Positions 1 to 8,505 of a stretch of DNA of 64,000 bases are shown in pieces. The translations under genes were made by a program, and so were the position numbers. Source of the DNA: Stappia indica (GTDB taxonomy: Bacteria; Pseudomonadota; Alphaproteobacteria; Rhizobiales; Stappiaceae); the NCBI RefSeq assembly GCF_020177335.1, contig NZ_JAIVMG010000001.1:186001-250000 (forward strand), read 5' to 3'. The stretch's first letter is position 1; each line of letters starts with the position of its first letter. The notes under the pieces were generated by a model, which was not told where the DNA came from, did no database searches, and was given only the letters and a program-made list of their open reading frames with translations.

Positions 1-662
1 GACCCGGCGCAGGCAATGCACCAGAAGCGAAGGTCGAAGCGGCCAGGCGACCGGTCAGGGGCGACAGTCGCCGAAAGGGAGGGCGCAGGGACGGGCGGCG
101 CGCTTGCCGGCAGTGCGTACCAGCACAGCGGCAGGGTGACGGTCAGATGGAGCGCGGCATAGGCGAAACAAGTGCCGCGCCACCCGACGCTTTCGACCAG
201 AAATGCCGAGATCGGCCAGCAGACAGTGCTGGCAAAGCCGCCCCACAGGGTCAGGGCGGTGATGGCCGAACGTGCCTCCCGCCCGTAGAGCCGGCCAAGG
301 GTTGAAAACGCGGCATCATAGAGTGCCGCCGCCATGCCAAGCCCGAGAATGCCCCAGGCGATCAGATAGACCGCCAGGGACTGGGCCAGACCGAGAAGCC
401 CAAGCCCTGCGGCGATCAAAAGGGCCCCGGCCGCGAGCACCCGCCGGCCGCCCTCACGCTGGATGAAACTGCCGATCCGGCTGGCCGCGAGGCCGGACAC
501 CAGCAGCCCAAGCGAGACGCCAAGTGTCACTTCTCCCGCGCTCCAGCCGGTCTCGGCCTGGATCGGGCCGGACAGGATCGCCAGCAGGTAGAAGCTGCTT
601 CCCCAGGTGAGGATCATCACCAGGCCGAGAGCCGAGATCACCCGTGTTCGTTCCGAGATCAT
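1..662 (-). CDS. MFS transporter, 3' end outside the window
   Basis: The reading frame begins at an ATG and runs leftward off the window edge, so only the N-terminal ~220 residues are seen. Hydrophobic helices with short basic loops (for example the Gly/Leu-rich stretch after GREGG-type loop and LGLGMAAALYDAAFS) fit a major facilitator superfamily permease of the inner membrane. A Gly-Gly-rich sequence (GAAGCGG on the minus strand) sits before the start. It lies about 70 bases downstream of an ArsR-family repressor gene on the same strand, so the two are probably co-transcribed and the transporter may export a metalloid or drug. The substrate cannot be read from the sequence. Confidence 0.8.
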   Translation of the reverse strand, partial: MISERTRVISALGLVMILTWGSSFYLLAILSGPIQAETGWSAGEVTLGVSLGLLVSGLAASRIGSFIQREGGRRVLAAGALLIAAGLGLLGLAQSLAVYLIAWGILGLGMAAALYDAAFSTLGRLYGREARSAITALTLWGGFASTVCWPISAFLVESVGWRGTCFAYAALHLTVTLPLCWYALPASAPPVPAPSLSATVAPDRSPGRFDLRFWCIACAG

Positions 663-732
663 GATCGGACCGCCTTCGCGCCGGCTGCGGCGCCGCCGTC
701 TTCGATCTTGTGTCTTTCCGCTTCAGTCAGCA

Positions 733-1041
733 TCAGTCGTCGCCCCGGTTGCGGCCTTCCTCGGCACAGCATTCGTCGCTCAGAAAGCCCAGCAGCGCGT
801 TCATCGCTGGGTATTCCGCATGACAGATCAAGCTGGTGCCCGCTCGTTCCTGGCGGACCAGACCGGCGGCGACCAGTCGCTTGAGGTGATGGGACAGGGT
901 CGAGGCGGGCATGTCGAGCCGCTCCTGCACATGGCCCACCGGCAAGCCACCGCGCCCAGCGCGGACAAGCGTCCGGTAAAGGGTCAGCCGGGTCGGGTTG
1001 CCAAGAGCTTCAAGCTGGCGGGAGGCTATTTCGATGTTCAT
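733..1041 (-). CDS. ArsR-family metalloregulator-like repressor
   Basis: A protein of 102 residues with the ArsR/SmtB winged-helix fold: LGNPTRLTLYRTL near the N-terminus and the recognition helix MPASTLSHHLKRL in the middle. A Cys near residue 74 (LICHAEY) and a Cys-Cys pair near the C-terminus (SDECCAEE) resemble the thiol set of one group of arsenite-responsive ArsR proteins, but metal binding is inference. An upstream in-frame start would add 12 residues; the Met at 1041 is preferred because the conserved fold begins right after it and the palindrome just upstream would then be the operator. It precedes the MFS gene in the same orientation and likely represses the pair. Confidence 0.82.
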   Translation of the reverse strand: MNIEIASRQLEALGNPTRLTLYRTLVRAGRGGLPVGHVQERLDMPASTLSHHLKRLVAAGLVRQERAGTSLICHAEYPAMNALLGFLSDECCAEEGRNRGDD

Positions 1042-1049
1042 GGAAATAG

Positions 1050-1063
1050 GCATGCGCGCATGC
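1050..1063. promoter_or_regulatory. perfect palindrome upstream of arsR-like gene, candidate operator
   Basis: GCATGCGCGCATGC is a perfect 14-base palindrome ending 9 bases before the preferred start of the ArsR-like gene. ArsR-family proteins bind inverted repeats overlapping their own promoters, so this is a plausible autoregulatory site. It is also simple alternating purine-pyrimidine sequence, which weakens the case. Confidence 0.4.
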
Positions 1064-1150
1064 GCGCGGGTCGTCAAGTGATCATTCCATGACTGTCGAA
1101 ATATGGGGAGCGGGGCGCGTCAGGCGACCCGGCCCGTCGGGGGAAGACAA

Positions 1151-1181
1151 GCCCCGCCAAGCCGTCTCTGGCGGGCGGGGC
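1151..1181 (-). terminator. GC-rich stem-loop after the Dabb gene
   Basis: GCCCCGCC pairs with GGCGGGGC across a 15-base loop, downstream of the leftward Dabb gene and upstream of the leftward arsR-like gene. There is no clean T-run, so intrinsic termination is only possible. Confidence 0.3.
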
Positions 1182-1238
1182 GATGCCTTTGCGACGAGCG
1201 CCTGAGCGAGCGCGTTTCAGCCTTTCAGGCCAGTGCGA

Positions 1239-1565
1239 TCAGGCCGGTTCGGTGACCGTATTCAGTGGCCGGGTGACGGCTTGGTCACTGTCGAAATCGG
1301 CGGCGAAGCGCGTCTCGCGCAGCGGCTTCACCGTCTCGGTCGAAAGCTGGTAGTCCGGATGTTGCTGGAAGGCGGCGAGATCGGCCTCGGTCTCGAACTC
1401 ACCGTAGACGATGAAGTCGACCTCATTGCCCCACTGGTCGCGCTTCAGGTTTTCGCCGATTTCCAGCTTGGTCGCGTGAGAGATACCGGTCAGGCGCGAC
1501 AGGCCGGCCCGGACAGCCTCGTGGTTCTCTTCCCGGGCGGTAAAGAACACAATATGTCGAATCAT
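1239..1565 (-). CDS. Dabb (stress-responsive A/B barrel) domain protein
   Basis: 108 residues beginning MIRHIVFFTAR, the typical first strand of the dimeric alpha/beta barrel Dabb family, with the family's later segment EVDFIVYGEFETEADLAAF and a C-terminal HPDYQ motif. AGAGGT lies about 8 bases before the start. These proteins are small cytoplasmic homodimers; some bind hydrophobic ligands or act as cyclases, many have no known function. Single gene, leftward, with a stem-loop behind it. No substrate can be assigned. Confidence 0.75.
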   Translation of the reverse strand: MIRHIVFFTAREENHEAVRAGLSRLTGISHATKLEIGENLKRDQWGNEVDFIVYGEFETEADLAAFQQHPDYQLSTETVKPLRETRFAADFDSDQAVTRPLNTVTEPA

Positions 1566-2310
1566 CTCATACCTCTGAAGCGCGTCGTTCAATCGAAACG
1601 TCATGTCCGCCGCCCCGCCGAAATCCTTGGTCGTTGGGGCAGGAACTCGCCGGCCACCAGCCGCATGGGGGCGCGGGGATGCGCCGGTTCCACGGCGTCG
1701 GTGGGAGCGGGGCGCTCGGGGGGGCAGGGCCGTTGCCACCGCCGTTCCGGATGCCGGCCGGTGAAGGGGTGTCACAAACACCGGCGCGCTTCAATCGGGA
1801 CGAACATCTTTCCAAGCGCTGATACCCAATTCCCGGCCTCAAATGGCCGGCGCAAAAGGTCGCAGCCAGCCCGTCACCGTGAAAAAAGCCGGAAAACTCC
1901 AGCCACCGGCGGTCTAAAGTTCGGTCTCAGAGCACGAACCATCGGACTCCGCTCAGCAGCGGAAGAGAATTGGGTCTCGGGGAAAGAATGAACAACGCCA
2001 AATTTCAGGGTAGTGATGGCCTTTGCGGAACAGTTCCTCTGGCGCATTGAGACAAAAGGGGCGCGAAAAGGTTCTGAATTGCGGCATCGTCGAAGGTTTC
2101 GTTTTCCCGCGTTCTTCGACCGATTTCAGGTGCTTCAGGGGGAGTGATTTCTTCTTCTATTTCCTCAAGTCGCTCTTTTACGGTCTCCTCAGCCCGTTCG
2201 ATAATGGATCTAGGAACGCCTGCTCGGGGACCAAGAACGCCCAGATAGGGGGCACGTCAAACAGATCGGGACCTGTAGGCGGGGTAACGCGAGGGTCAGG
2301 TAGCTGGGAT
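1566..2310. other. long non-coding stretch before the TRAP operon
   Basis: No convincing gene. Base composition is lower in GC from about 1990 to 2400 than in the flanking genes. One minus-strand frame open from 2256 to 2005 reads like protein, with a charged coiled-coil-like segment (ERLEEIEEEI) and AT-rich codons, but has no start codon. It may be debris of an old gene. Confidence 0.4.
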
Positions 2311-2316
2311 CGTTCC

Positions 2317-2330
2317 TGAATACGTATGCA
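2317..2330. promoter_or_regulatory. candidate LacI-type operator, distal
   Basis: TGAATACGTATGCA has half-sites TGAAT/ATGCA around a central ACGT, one base away from the perfect pattern TGAATnCGnATTCA. It lies 55 bases (centre to centre) upstream of a second copy. A LacI-family gene sits within the operon that starts downstream. Confidence 0.5.
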
Positions 2331-2335
2331 AAAAA

Positions 2336-2348
2336 TGTTTGCCAAACA
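2336..2348. promoter_or_regulatory. 13-base hyphenated palindrome TGTTTG-C-CAAACA
   Basis: TGTTTGCCAAACA is a perfect inverted repeat around a single central base, located between the two LacI-type sites and upstream of the TRAP operon. It could bind a second regulator. No family can be named. Confidence 0.35.
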
Positions 2349-2371
2349 GAGTATTTCGTGTTTTGACTCCA

Positions 2372-2385
2372 TGAATACGAATTCA
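2372..2385. promoter_or_regulatory. candidate LacI-type operator, proximal
   Basis: TGAATACGAATTCA has perfect arms TGAAT and ATTCA around a central CG, the symmetry typical of LacI-family operators. It ends 36 bases before the first gene and lies directly against a leader hairpin (2384-2400, CACGGC/GCCGTG). Likely bound by the LacI-type protein encoded at 6668-7684. Confidence 0.55.
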
Positions 2386-2421
2386 CGGCGCGAAGCCGTG
2401 GGATCTTGAGGAGGAAAGCCC

Positions 2422-3405
2422 GTGAAATTCGCACCGCTTGTCACGCTCGGCGTGAGCCTTGTCATGGCCGTACCGGCGCTGGCCGACACCACCATCCGCA
2501 TCGGCCATGCGACCCCGGAAAACTCGCCGATCCATCAGGCGCTCGCCTATTTTGAAAGTGAGCTGGAAGCCCGTTCGAAGGGCGGCATCGAGGTCGAGAT
2601 CTATCCCGGTGGCCAACTTGGCAGCGTCAAGGAAATGACCGAGCTGGTGCAGTCCGGGAACATCACCATGACGACCGGCGCATCGGTGCATCTGAGCGCG
2701 GCGGTCGATGAGCTGGCGGTGCTCGATCAGTTTCTTCTGTTTCAGGATGAAGAAGAGGCGCGCTCGCTGCTCGACGGCGATGCCGGGGCGGCGATTTCCA
2801 CCGCAATGGAAGCGCGCGGTCTGAAGAATATGGGCTTCATGGAGCTGGGGTTCCGCAGCTTCACCAACAGCCGTGCGCCGCTCGACAGTTTCGATGCCTT
2901 CAAGGGCTTGCGGATGCGTTCGGCGGACAACCCCATCGCCATCAAGGCGTGGCGGTCGGTCGGGGCGGTGCCGGTGCCGCTCGCTTGGGGTGAAATCTAT
3001 TCCTCGCTGCAGCAGGGGTTGATCGACGGTCAGGAGAGTGCGCTCAGCTCGATGATCATCGAGCGTTTCTTCGAGGTGCAGGACTATGTGTCACTGACCG
3101 GGCATATCTATTGGCCCGAACTCTGGATGGCCAATCTCGGCTGGTTCGAAAGCCTCGATGCGGCCGACAAGGGGCTCATTGAGGAGGTTGCGCGCGAGAC
3201 GGTTGCCCGGCAGCGCGAACTGACGGCCGCAGCCAATGCCGCGACTCTGGAAAAGCTGAAGGAGGCCGGCCTCAAGGTCAACGAGTTGCCCGCCGCCGAC
3301 AAGAAGCGCCTCGGTGAGGTCATGAACGGCGCCATCGAGGCGGATATCCGCGCCAAGGTTGGCGATGAGTTCTACGACACGTTCATGGCGGCGGTGGCGA
3401 AGTAG
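2422..3405 (+). CDS. TRAP transporter solute-binding protein, DctP type
   Basis: 327 residues with a cleavable signal peptide ending VPALA-DTT, followed by the DctP fold (TIRIGHATPENSPIHQALAYF, GGQLGSVKEM, LKGLRMRS-like FKGLRMRSADNP, and LQQGLIDGQES). It captures an organic acid in the periplasm and hands it to the QM membrane subunits encoded next. The start is GTG, chosen because GAGGAGGA lies about 8 bases before it and the signal peptide begins there. First gene of a nine-gene operon controlled by an internal LacI gene. The conserved Arg for carboxylate binding (near FKGLRMR) supports an acidic ligand, but the exact ligand is unknown; the next enzyme gene suggests a sulfonate or hydroxy acid. 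Confidence 0.93.
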   Translation: MKFAPLVTLGVSLVMAVPALADTTIRIGHATPENSPIHQALAYFESELEARSKGGIEVEIYPGGQLGSVKEMTELVQSGNITMTTGASVHLSAAVDELAVLDQFLLFQDEEEARSLLDGDAGAAISTAMEARGLKNMGFMELGFRSFTNSRAPLDSFDAFKGLRMRSADNPIAIKAWRSVGAVPVPLAWGEIYSSLQQGLIDGQESALSSMIIERFFEVQDYVSLTGHIYWPELWMANLGWFESLDAADKGLIEEVARETVARQRELTAAANAATLEKLKEAGLKVNELPAADKKRLGEVMNGAIEADIRAKVGDEFYDTFMAAVAK

Positions 3406-3475
3406 TCGCCCAAGCGAACGGCGGCTGCCGGAAACAGGCGACCGCCGCAAAAACGTGAGCTTGAAGGAGGGGGCG

Positions 3476-3967
3476 ATGCGCGCGCTTGAAAAATGGTTCG
3501 AGCCGACGGTGATCGTTGGGATGCTGAGTGCGATCATCCTGCTCGTGTTTGCGGATGTGGTCGCCCGTTTCGCCTTCTCCACGTCGATCGCAGTGGCGAA
3601 TGAACTGGCCCGCTTCTGTTTCGTCTACATGATTTATTTCGGTGTCAGCTACGCCATTCGCGAGCGCCGGCACATGCGCGTTACGGTGTTGCTCGACATG
3701 ATGCCGGCGGCGGCGCGGCGTTGGGTCTTCGCGCTCTCCGAATTGATTTTCCTGATCTATTCCGTGGCGGTGTGCTGGCTCGGCGTGGTTATCACGCACA
3801 AAGCATTCGGCTGGGGCAAGATCCTGTCATCGACGGAATGGCCGCTCGGTTTTCTCTATATGGCGATCGTGTTCTCCGGCGCGCTCAGCAGTCTGCGTCT
3901 GCTGCAGTCCCTATGGCGGACATTGGTTGCTGGCGACACCCGGCTTGGGCCGCAGACGGATATCTGA
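3476..3967 (+). CDS. TRAP transporter small membrane subunit, DctQ type
   Basis: 163 residues with four predicted membrane helices, of the size and layout of DctQ. Diagnostic are the first helix followed by VVARFAFSTSIAVANELARF and the loop RRHMRVTVLLDMMP. It pairs with the large subunit encoded two bases downstream and with the upstream binding protein to form a sodium-driven TRAP importer. The start is the ATG after GGAGGGGG; an in-frame upstream Met would overlap the previous gene and precede no membrane segment. Confidence 0.92.
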   Translation: MRALEKWFEPTVIVGMLSAIILLVFADVVARFAFSTSIAVANELARFCFVYMIYFGVSYAIRERRHMRVTVLLDMMPAAARRWVFALSELIFLIYSVAVCWLGVVITHKAFGWGKILSSTEWPLGFLYMAIVFSGALSSLRLLQSLWRTLVAGDTRLGPQTDI

Positions 3968-3969
3968 TC

Positions 3970-5262
3970 ATGACCACCGCGATCCTTTTCGGTAGCTTCT
4001 TTCTGCTCTTGCTGATCGGCGTGCCCATCGGGATTGCGCTGGGAGCGGCCAGCCTGCTTGCCATCGCTTATATCCCGTTCCTGAATTTCGACATGTATGC
4101 CCTTGGGCTGGTGTCGGGGATCGACAGCTTCACGCTGATCGCGGTGGTGCTGTTTACGCTCGCCGGCAGTCTGATGGCACAAGGGGGAATCTCGCGGCGG
4201 CTGATCGCCGTCGCAGACCGGGCCTTCGGCCGCGCGCCGGGCGATCTTGGTACGGTGACGATCATGTCGTGCCTGTTCTTCGCCGCGATTTCCGGCACGG
4301 GCAGCGCGACGGTGGCGGCCATCGGTCTGGCGCTGATCCCGGCGCTGGTGGAGCGCGGCTACGATCGGGCTTATGCGGGGGCGATGGTGGCGAGCGCCGG
4401 CGGGCTGGGGGTGATGATCCCTCCTTCCGTGGTGATGATCGTCTATGCGGTCGCCGCCGGCGTGTCGGTCACCGCGCTGTTCATGGCAGGTGTCATTCCG
4501 GGCATTGTCATCGCGCTTACCCTGATCGTCTACAACATCCTGCAGCGCCGTCGTGCTCCTCGCCAGGCGGAGGCCGTGGCGGCGCGAGGGGGGAGCCTGC
4601 TGGCCGCGCTCAACGAGGCGAAGCTGGCGCTGGCCATGCCGCTCGTCGTGCTGGGGGGCATCTATTCGGGCATCGTCACGCCGACGGAAAGCTCCGCCGT
4701 GGCCGTTGTCTATGCGCTCGCGGTGAGCTGTTTCGTCTATCGGGAACTGCCGCTCAAGGCAGTGCCGAAAATCATGCTGGAATCCGCCCTCTTGGTCTCG
4801 GCCGTGCTGGTCATCATCGGCGCTTCGGTCGCCTTCGGCCGCATCATCGCGCTGGAGAAGATCCCCTCGGAACTGGCACAATTCGTTCTGTCGCTGACCG
4901 ATAGCAAATATCTGGTGCTGCTGGCGGCTCTGGTGTTGCTGCTCATCGTCGGTACCTTTCTGGAGACGCTTGCGGCCATCGTCATCCTGACGCCGGTGCT
5001 CCTGCCGATCATGCTGCAACTGGGTGTCGATCCGGTGCATTTCGGCATCGTCATGATCGTTGCCCTGGCCATCGGCTTCGTGACGCCGCCGCTCGGCGCC
5101 AATCTCTTCATGGCCGCGCAGGTCGGGGGCATTCCCTTCGACAAGATCGCCCGGCGGATCTTCCCATGGGTGGCGGCAATGTTCGTGGCCCTTCTCATCA
5201 TCACCTATGTGCCGTGGCTGTCGCTGGTTCTGCCCGAGAACCTGCTTGGCTACGGGCGCTAA
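3970..5262 (+). CDS. TRAP transporter large permease, DctM type
   Basis: 430 residues, about twelve hydrophobic segments, with the DctM signatures GVPIGIALGAASL, GTGSATVAAIGLALIPALVERGYD, GLGVMIPPSVVMIVYA and IPTESSAVAVVYA-like VTPTESSAVAVVYAL, and C-terminal GFVTPPLGANLF. It forms the ion-coupled transport pathway of the TRAP system. It starts two bases after the small subunit stop, so the two are translationally coupled. A GC-rich hairpin (about 5283-5309) separates it from the next gene and may set relative expression. Confidence 0.94.
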   Translation: MTTAILFGSFFLLLLIGVPIGIALGAASLLAIAYIPFLNFDMYALGLVSGIDSFTLIAVVLFTLAGSLMAQGGISRRLIAVADRAFGRAPGDLGTVTIMSCLFFAAISGTGSATVAAIGLALIPALVERGYDRAYAGAMVASAGGLGVMIPPSVVMIVYAVAAGVSVTALFMAGVIPGIVIALTLIVYNILQRRRAPRQAEAVAARGGSLLAALNEAKLALAMPLVVLGGIYSGIVTPTESSAVAVVYALAVSCFVYRELPLKAVPKIMLESALLVSAVLVIIGASVAFGRIIALEKIPSELAQFVLSLTDSKYLVLLAALVLLLIVGTFLETLAAIVILTPVLLPIMLQLGVDPVHFGIVMIVALAIGFVTPPLGANLFMAAQVGGIPFDKIARRIFPWVAAMFVALLIITYVPWLSLVLPENLLGYGR

Positions 5263-5328
5263 CACCCTGATTGCAGGCATGAGGCCGGCGCCGATGCGGC
5301 ATCGGCCGGAGACGAAAGGACACCCCTC

Positions 5329-6648
5329 ATGACGATCGAGTATCTCAAGCGCGGCAAGCCCGAGGCCGACCGGGCGGCCGATGATGCGAAAACCGCCGAG
5401 GTCGTCGCGGCGACGCTGAAGGACATCGAGGCGCGCGGCGATGCGGCGGTGCGCGAACTGGCCAACAGGTTCGACAAATACGACCGGGAGAGCTATCGCC
5501 TCAGTCAGGACGAGATCGACGCGTTGATCGCCAAGGTCAGCCCGCAGGACATGGAAGACATCCGTTTCGCGCAGGAGCAGGTGAAGAAATTCGCAAAGGC
5601 GCAGCGCGACTCCATGACCGATATCGAGGTGGAGACGCTGCCGGGGGTTATTCTCGGTCACAAGAACATCCCGGTGCAATCGGTTGGTTGCTACGTGCCG
5701 GGCGGCAAGTTCCCGATGGTGGCCAGCGCGCATATGTCGGTGGCGACCGCCGCTGTGGCGGGCGTGCCGCGCATTGTTGCCTGTACCCCGCCGTTCAACG
5801 GTGAGCCGAATCCGGCGGTGATCGCCGCCATGCATCTGGGCGGCGCGCACGAGATCTACGTGCTTGGCGGCATTCAGGCGGTCGGCGCCATGGCCATCGG
5901 AACGGAAAGCATCGCGCCGGTGCACTTGCTGGTCGGCCCGGGCAATGCCTTCGTGGCGGAAGCCAAGCGTCAGCTCTTCGGCCGGGTGGGCATCGACCTC
6001 TTCGCCGGCCCGACCGAGACCATGGTGATCGCCGACGAAACCGTGGATGCGGAGATGTGCGCGACCGACCTCCTGGGACAGGCCGAGCACGGTTACAATT
6101 CGCCTGCGGTCCTGGTCACCAACTCGCGCAAGCTAGCGGAGGGTACGCTGGCCGAGATCGAACGTATCCTGGCCATTCTGCCGACGGCCGACACCGCGCG
6201 GGTGAGCTGGGAGGATTACGGAGAGGTCATCCTTTGCGACACCTATGAGGAGATGTTGCAGGTGGCCGACGATATCGCCTCCGAGCACGTCCAGGTGATG
6301 ACCGACCGCGATGACTGGTTCCTGGAAAACATGACCTGCTACGGCGCGCTGTTTCTGGGCCCGCGCACCAATGTCGCCAATGGTGACAAGGTGATCGGCA
6401 CCAACCACACGCTGCCAACCAAGAAAGCGGGGCGCTACACCGGCGGGCTGTGGGTCGGCAAGTTCTTGAAGACGCATTCCTATCAGAAGATCACGAACGA
6501 TGCGGCGGCGGCAGAGATTGGCGCCTATGGCTCGCGGTTGTGCCTCTTGGAGGGGTTCGTCGGCCATGCGGAGCAGTGCAACCTGCGTGTTCGGCGCTAC
6601 GGCGGCGAGAACGTGCCTTACGGTGCGCCGGCGGCGGTGCGCGGCTAA
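5329..6648 (+). CDS. histidinol-dehydrogenase-family enzyme, HpsN-like
   Basis: 439 residues of the HisD family, an NAD- and zinc-dependent four-electron oxidation of an alcohol to an acid. Residues matching the E. coli HisD zinc site are present (Gln251 and His254 in LLGQAEHG, Asp353 in NGDKV, His413 in GFVGHAE), as are the catalytic Glu319-His320 (ASEH) and the His in GTNHTLPT. The C-terminal half resembles sulfopropanediol 3-dehydrogenase HpsN ([10 protein letters not shown]; the Tyr-Gly-Gly and KFLKT segments) more than biosynthetic HisD. It lies behind a TRAP transporter, as in the known hpsKLMNOP order, and not near histidine genes. The neighbouring cupin and RraA genes differ from known hps clusters, so the substrate may be another small polyol or hydroxy compound. 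Confidence 0.85.
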   Translation: MTIEYLKRGKPEADRAADDAKTAEVVAATLKDIEARGDAAVRELANRFDKYDRESYRLSQDEIDALIAKVSPQDMEDIRFAQEQVKKFAKAQRDSMTDIEVETLPGVILGHKNIPVQSVGCYVPGGKFPMVASAHMSVATAAVAGVPRIVACTPPFNGEPNPAVIAAMHLGGAHEIYVLGGIQAVGAMAIGTESIAPVHLLVGPGNAFVAEAKRQLFGRVGIDLFAGPTETMVIADETVDAEMCATDLLGQAEHGYNSPAVLVTNSRKLAEGTLAEIERILAILPTADTARVSWEDYGEVILCDTYEEMLQVADDIASEHVQVMTDRDDWFLENMTCYGALFLGPRTNVANGDKVIGTNHTLPTKKAGRYTGGLWVGKFLKTHSYQKITNDAAAAEIGAYGSRLCLLEGFVGHAEQCNLRVRRYGGENVPYGAPAAVRG

Positions 6649-6667
6649 CGGGGAGAGTGAGGACAGG

Positions 6668-7684
6668 ATGGTGGAGAACCGGGTTACCTCCGTGGATGTG
6701 GCGCGTGCGGCGGGCGTCAGCCAGCCGACCGTCAGCCGCGTCTTCACGCCGGGCGCCCGGGTCTCGCCGGAATTGCGCGCCCGCGTGGAAGAGGCCGCGC
6801 GCAAGCTCGGCTACCGGCCGAACACGCTGGCGCGGGCGATGATCAAGGGGCAGTCCAACGTGATCGGCCTGGTCGTCGCCTATCTCGACAACCCCTTCTA
6901 TGCTGAGGCCATTGAGCTTCTGTCGGGGGCGCTCAAGGGGTTCGGCTACCACATCATCGTTTTCACCGCATCGAACGACGAGGGCAGCGTCGATCTGGCG
7001 GTGGAGGATCTGCTGGCTCATCAGGTGGATGGCATCATTCTCGCCTCCGTCAGTACGACACTGAAGCTGACTCACGAAATCAGGAACGCCGGGATTCCGC
7101 TGGTGCTGTTCAACCGGGGGCAGAACGATCCGACGATTCCGGCGGTGACCGCGACGAACTACGCAGGTGGACGCAAAGCTGCGGATTTCCTCGTCGGGCT
7201 CGGGCATCGGCGGATCGCGCATATCTCAGGCTGGCAGAAATCGCTGACGGGCGTTGACCGGATGCGCGGTTTTCTCGACGGCCTGGCCGATCACGGCCTG
7301 GAGCCCGTGGCCTGCGTCGACGGACGTTACGACCGCGCCACGGCGATGGCGGCAACGCGCGAGATCTTCGCCGGACCGGATCGGCCCGAAGCGGTTTTTG
7401 TCGGCAATGATCACATGGCTTTCTCTGTGCTGGAGGCGCTTCAGTACGATCTCGGCCTGCGGGTGCCGGAGGATGTCTCAGTTGTCGGCTTCGATGACGT
7501 GAAAATGGCGGCGTGGCGGGTGTTCGACCTGACGACCCTGCGGCAGCCGGCGAACGAGATGGTTGCGGCGGTGGTCGACATGCTGATGCGGCTGATCGAC
7601 GGCAAGCCGTTGGAGCGCACCCGCGTCCAGATCGACAGCGCCCTGATCGAACGCGGAACGACACGTGCAAGCCCCCAGGAGTGA
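6668..7684 (+). CDS. LacI-family transcriptional regulator
   Basis: 338 residues. The N-terminal helix-turn-helix is VTSVDVARAAGVSQPTVSRVF (about residues 6-26), followed by the hinge helix region and a periplasmic-binding-like sensor domain (NVIGLVVAYLDNPFYAEAI; FVGNDHMAFSVLEAL; VVGFDDV). It starts 19 bases after the HisD-like gene and is followed within 7 bases by the SDR gene, so the regulator is transcribed inside the operon it probably controls. Two LacI-type palindromes at 2317-2330 and 2372-2385 are candidate operators. The inducer is likely the imported compound or an early intermediate. Confidence 0.93.
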   Translation: MVENRVTSVDVARAAGVSQPTVSRVFTPGARVSPELRARVEEAARKLGYRPNTLARAMIKGQSNVIGLVVAYLDNPFYAEAIELLSGALKGFGYHIIVFTASNDEGSVDLAVEDLLAHQVDGIILASVSTTLKLTHEIRNAGIPLVLFNRGQNDPTIPAVTATNYAGGRKAADFLVGLGHRRIAHISGWQKSLTGVDRMRGFLDGLADHGLEPVACVDGRYDRATAMAATREIFAGPDRPEAVFVGNDHMAFSVLEALQYDLGLRVPEDVSVVGFDDVKMAAWRVFDLTTLRQPANEMVAAVVDMLMRLIDGKPLERTRVQIDSALIERGTTRASPQE

Positions 7685-7691
7685 ACGGAAC

Positions 7692-8474
7692 ATGAGCGAG
7701 AGCGGTGCGATTCTTCTTCCCGTGGCCCCGAGCTTTCGTCTTGATGGCAAACGGGCGCTGGTGGCCGGTGCATCGTCCGGCATCGGGCTGGCCTGCGCGG
7801 CGGCGCTTGCCCAGGCCGGAGCGCAGACGGTGGTCGCCGCACGGTCGACGGACAAACTGGCGGCACTCGTGGCCGCGCTCCGGGAGGCCGGTCACTCCGC
7901 CGAGGCGATGACACTCGACGTTGCCGATGTCGCGGCCACCGGGACGGCTGTGGCCGAGGCCGGCCCTTTTGACATTCTGGTCAACTCGGCAGGCCTGGCC
8001 CGGCATGGCCCCGCCCTGGAGACGTCCGAGGCCGACTTCGACGCGGTGGCGGCGCTCAATTTCAAGGGGGCCTATTTTCTGACCCGCGCCGTGGCGCGCG
8101 GCCTTATGGCGGCGGGCCGGCCGGGATCGCTCATCAACGTGTCCAGCCAGATGGCACGGGTGGGGGGCATCGACCGCGCGGTCTACGCGGCAACGAAACA
8201 CGCGGTTGAAGGTTTCACCAAGTCGATGGCGATCGAGTGGGGTAAGGCCGGCATTCGCGTCAACACGATTTGTCCGACCTTCATCAGGACCGCCCTGACC
8301 CAATCGACCTTCGATCAGCCGGAGCGCAGGGCGTGGATCGAGGACAAGATCAAGCTCGGCCGTGTCGGCGAGGTCGAGGACATCATGGGGGCGGTGCAGT
8401 TTCTGGCCTCCGATGCGTCCGCGCTCGTCACCGGGACGGCGCTGATGATCGACGGTGGCTGGACCGCCGACTGA
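7692..8474 (+). CDS. short-chain dehydrogenase/reductase
   Basis: 260 residues of the classical SDR family: nucleotide-binding GASSGIG, the NSAG motif, catalytic Ser in INVSSQ, and YAATK. A C-terminal IDGGWTAD ending is typical of oxidoreductases on small hydroxy acids or polyols. The start is ATG preceded by GGAAC after the lacI stop; a longer in-frame version would overlap lacI. In known DHPS pathways two SDR enzymes (HpsO, HpsP) accompany HpsN; here only one is present. It probably oxidises a secondary alcohol in the same pathway. Confidence 0.9.
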   Translation: MSESGAILLPVAPSFRLDGKRALVAGASSGIGLACAAALAQAGAQTVVAARSTDKLAALVAALREAGHSAEAMTLDVADVAATGTAVAEAGPFDILVNSAGLARHGPALETSEADFDAVAALNFKGAYFLTRAVARGLMAAGRPGSLINVSSQMARVGGIDRAVYAATKHAVEGFTKSMAIEWGKAGIRVNTICPTFIRTALTQSTFDQPERRAWIEDKIKLGRVGEVEDIMGAVQFLASDASALVTGTALMIDGGWTAD

Positions 8475-8505
8475 CGCTTTTCCCTTCCAGACAGTGAGAG
8501 ACATC

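Noticed and set aside
5283-5309. Hairpin between dctM and the HpsN-like gene as a terminator
   Set aside because: No T-run, and the downstream gene is clearly in the same operon; at most an attenuating or stability element.
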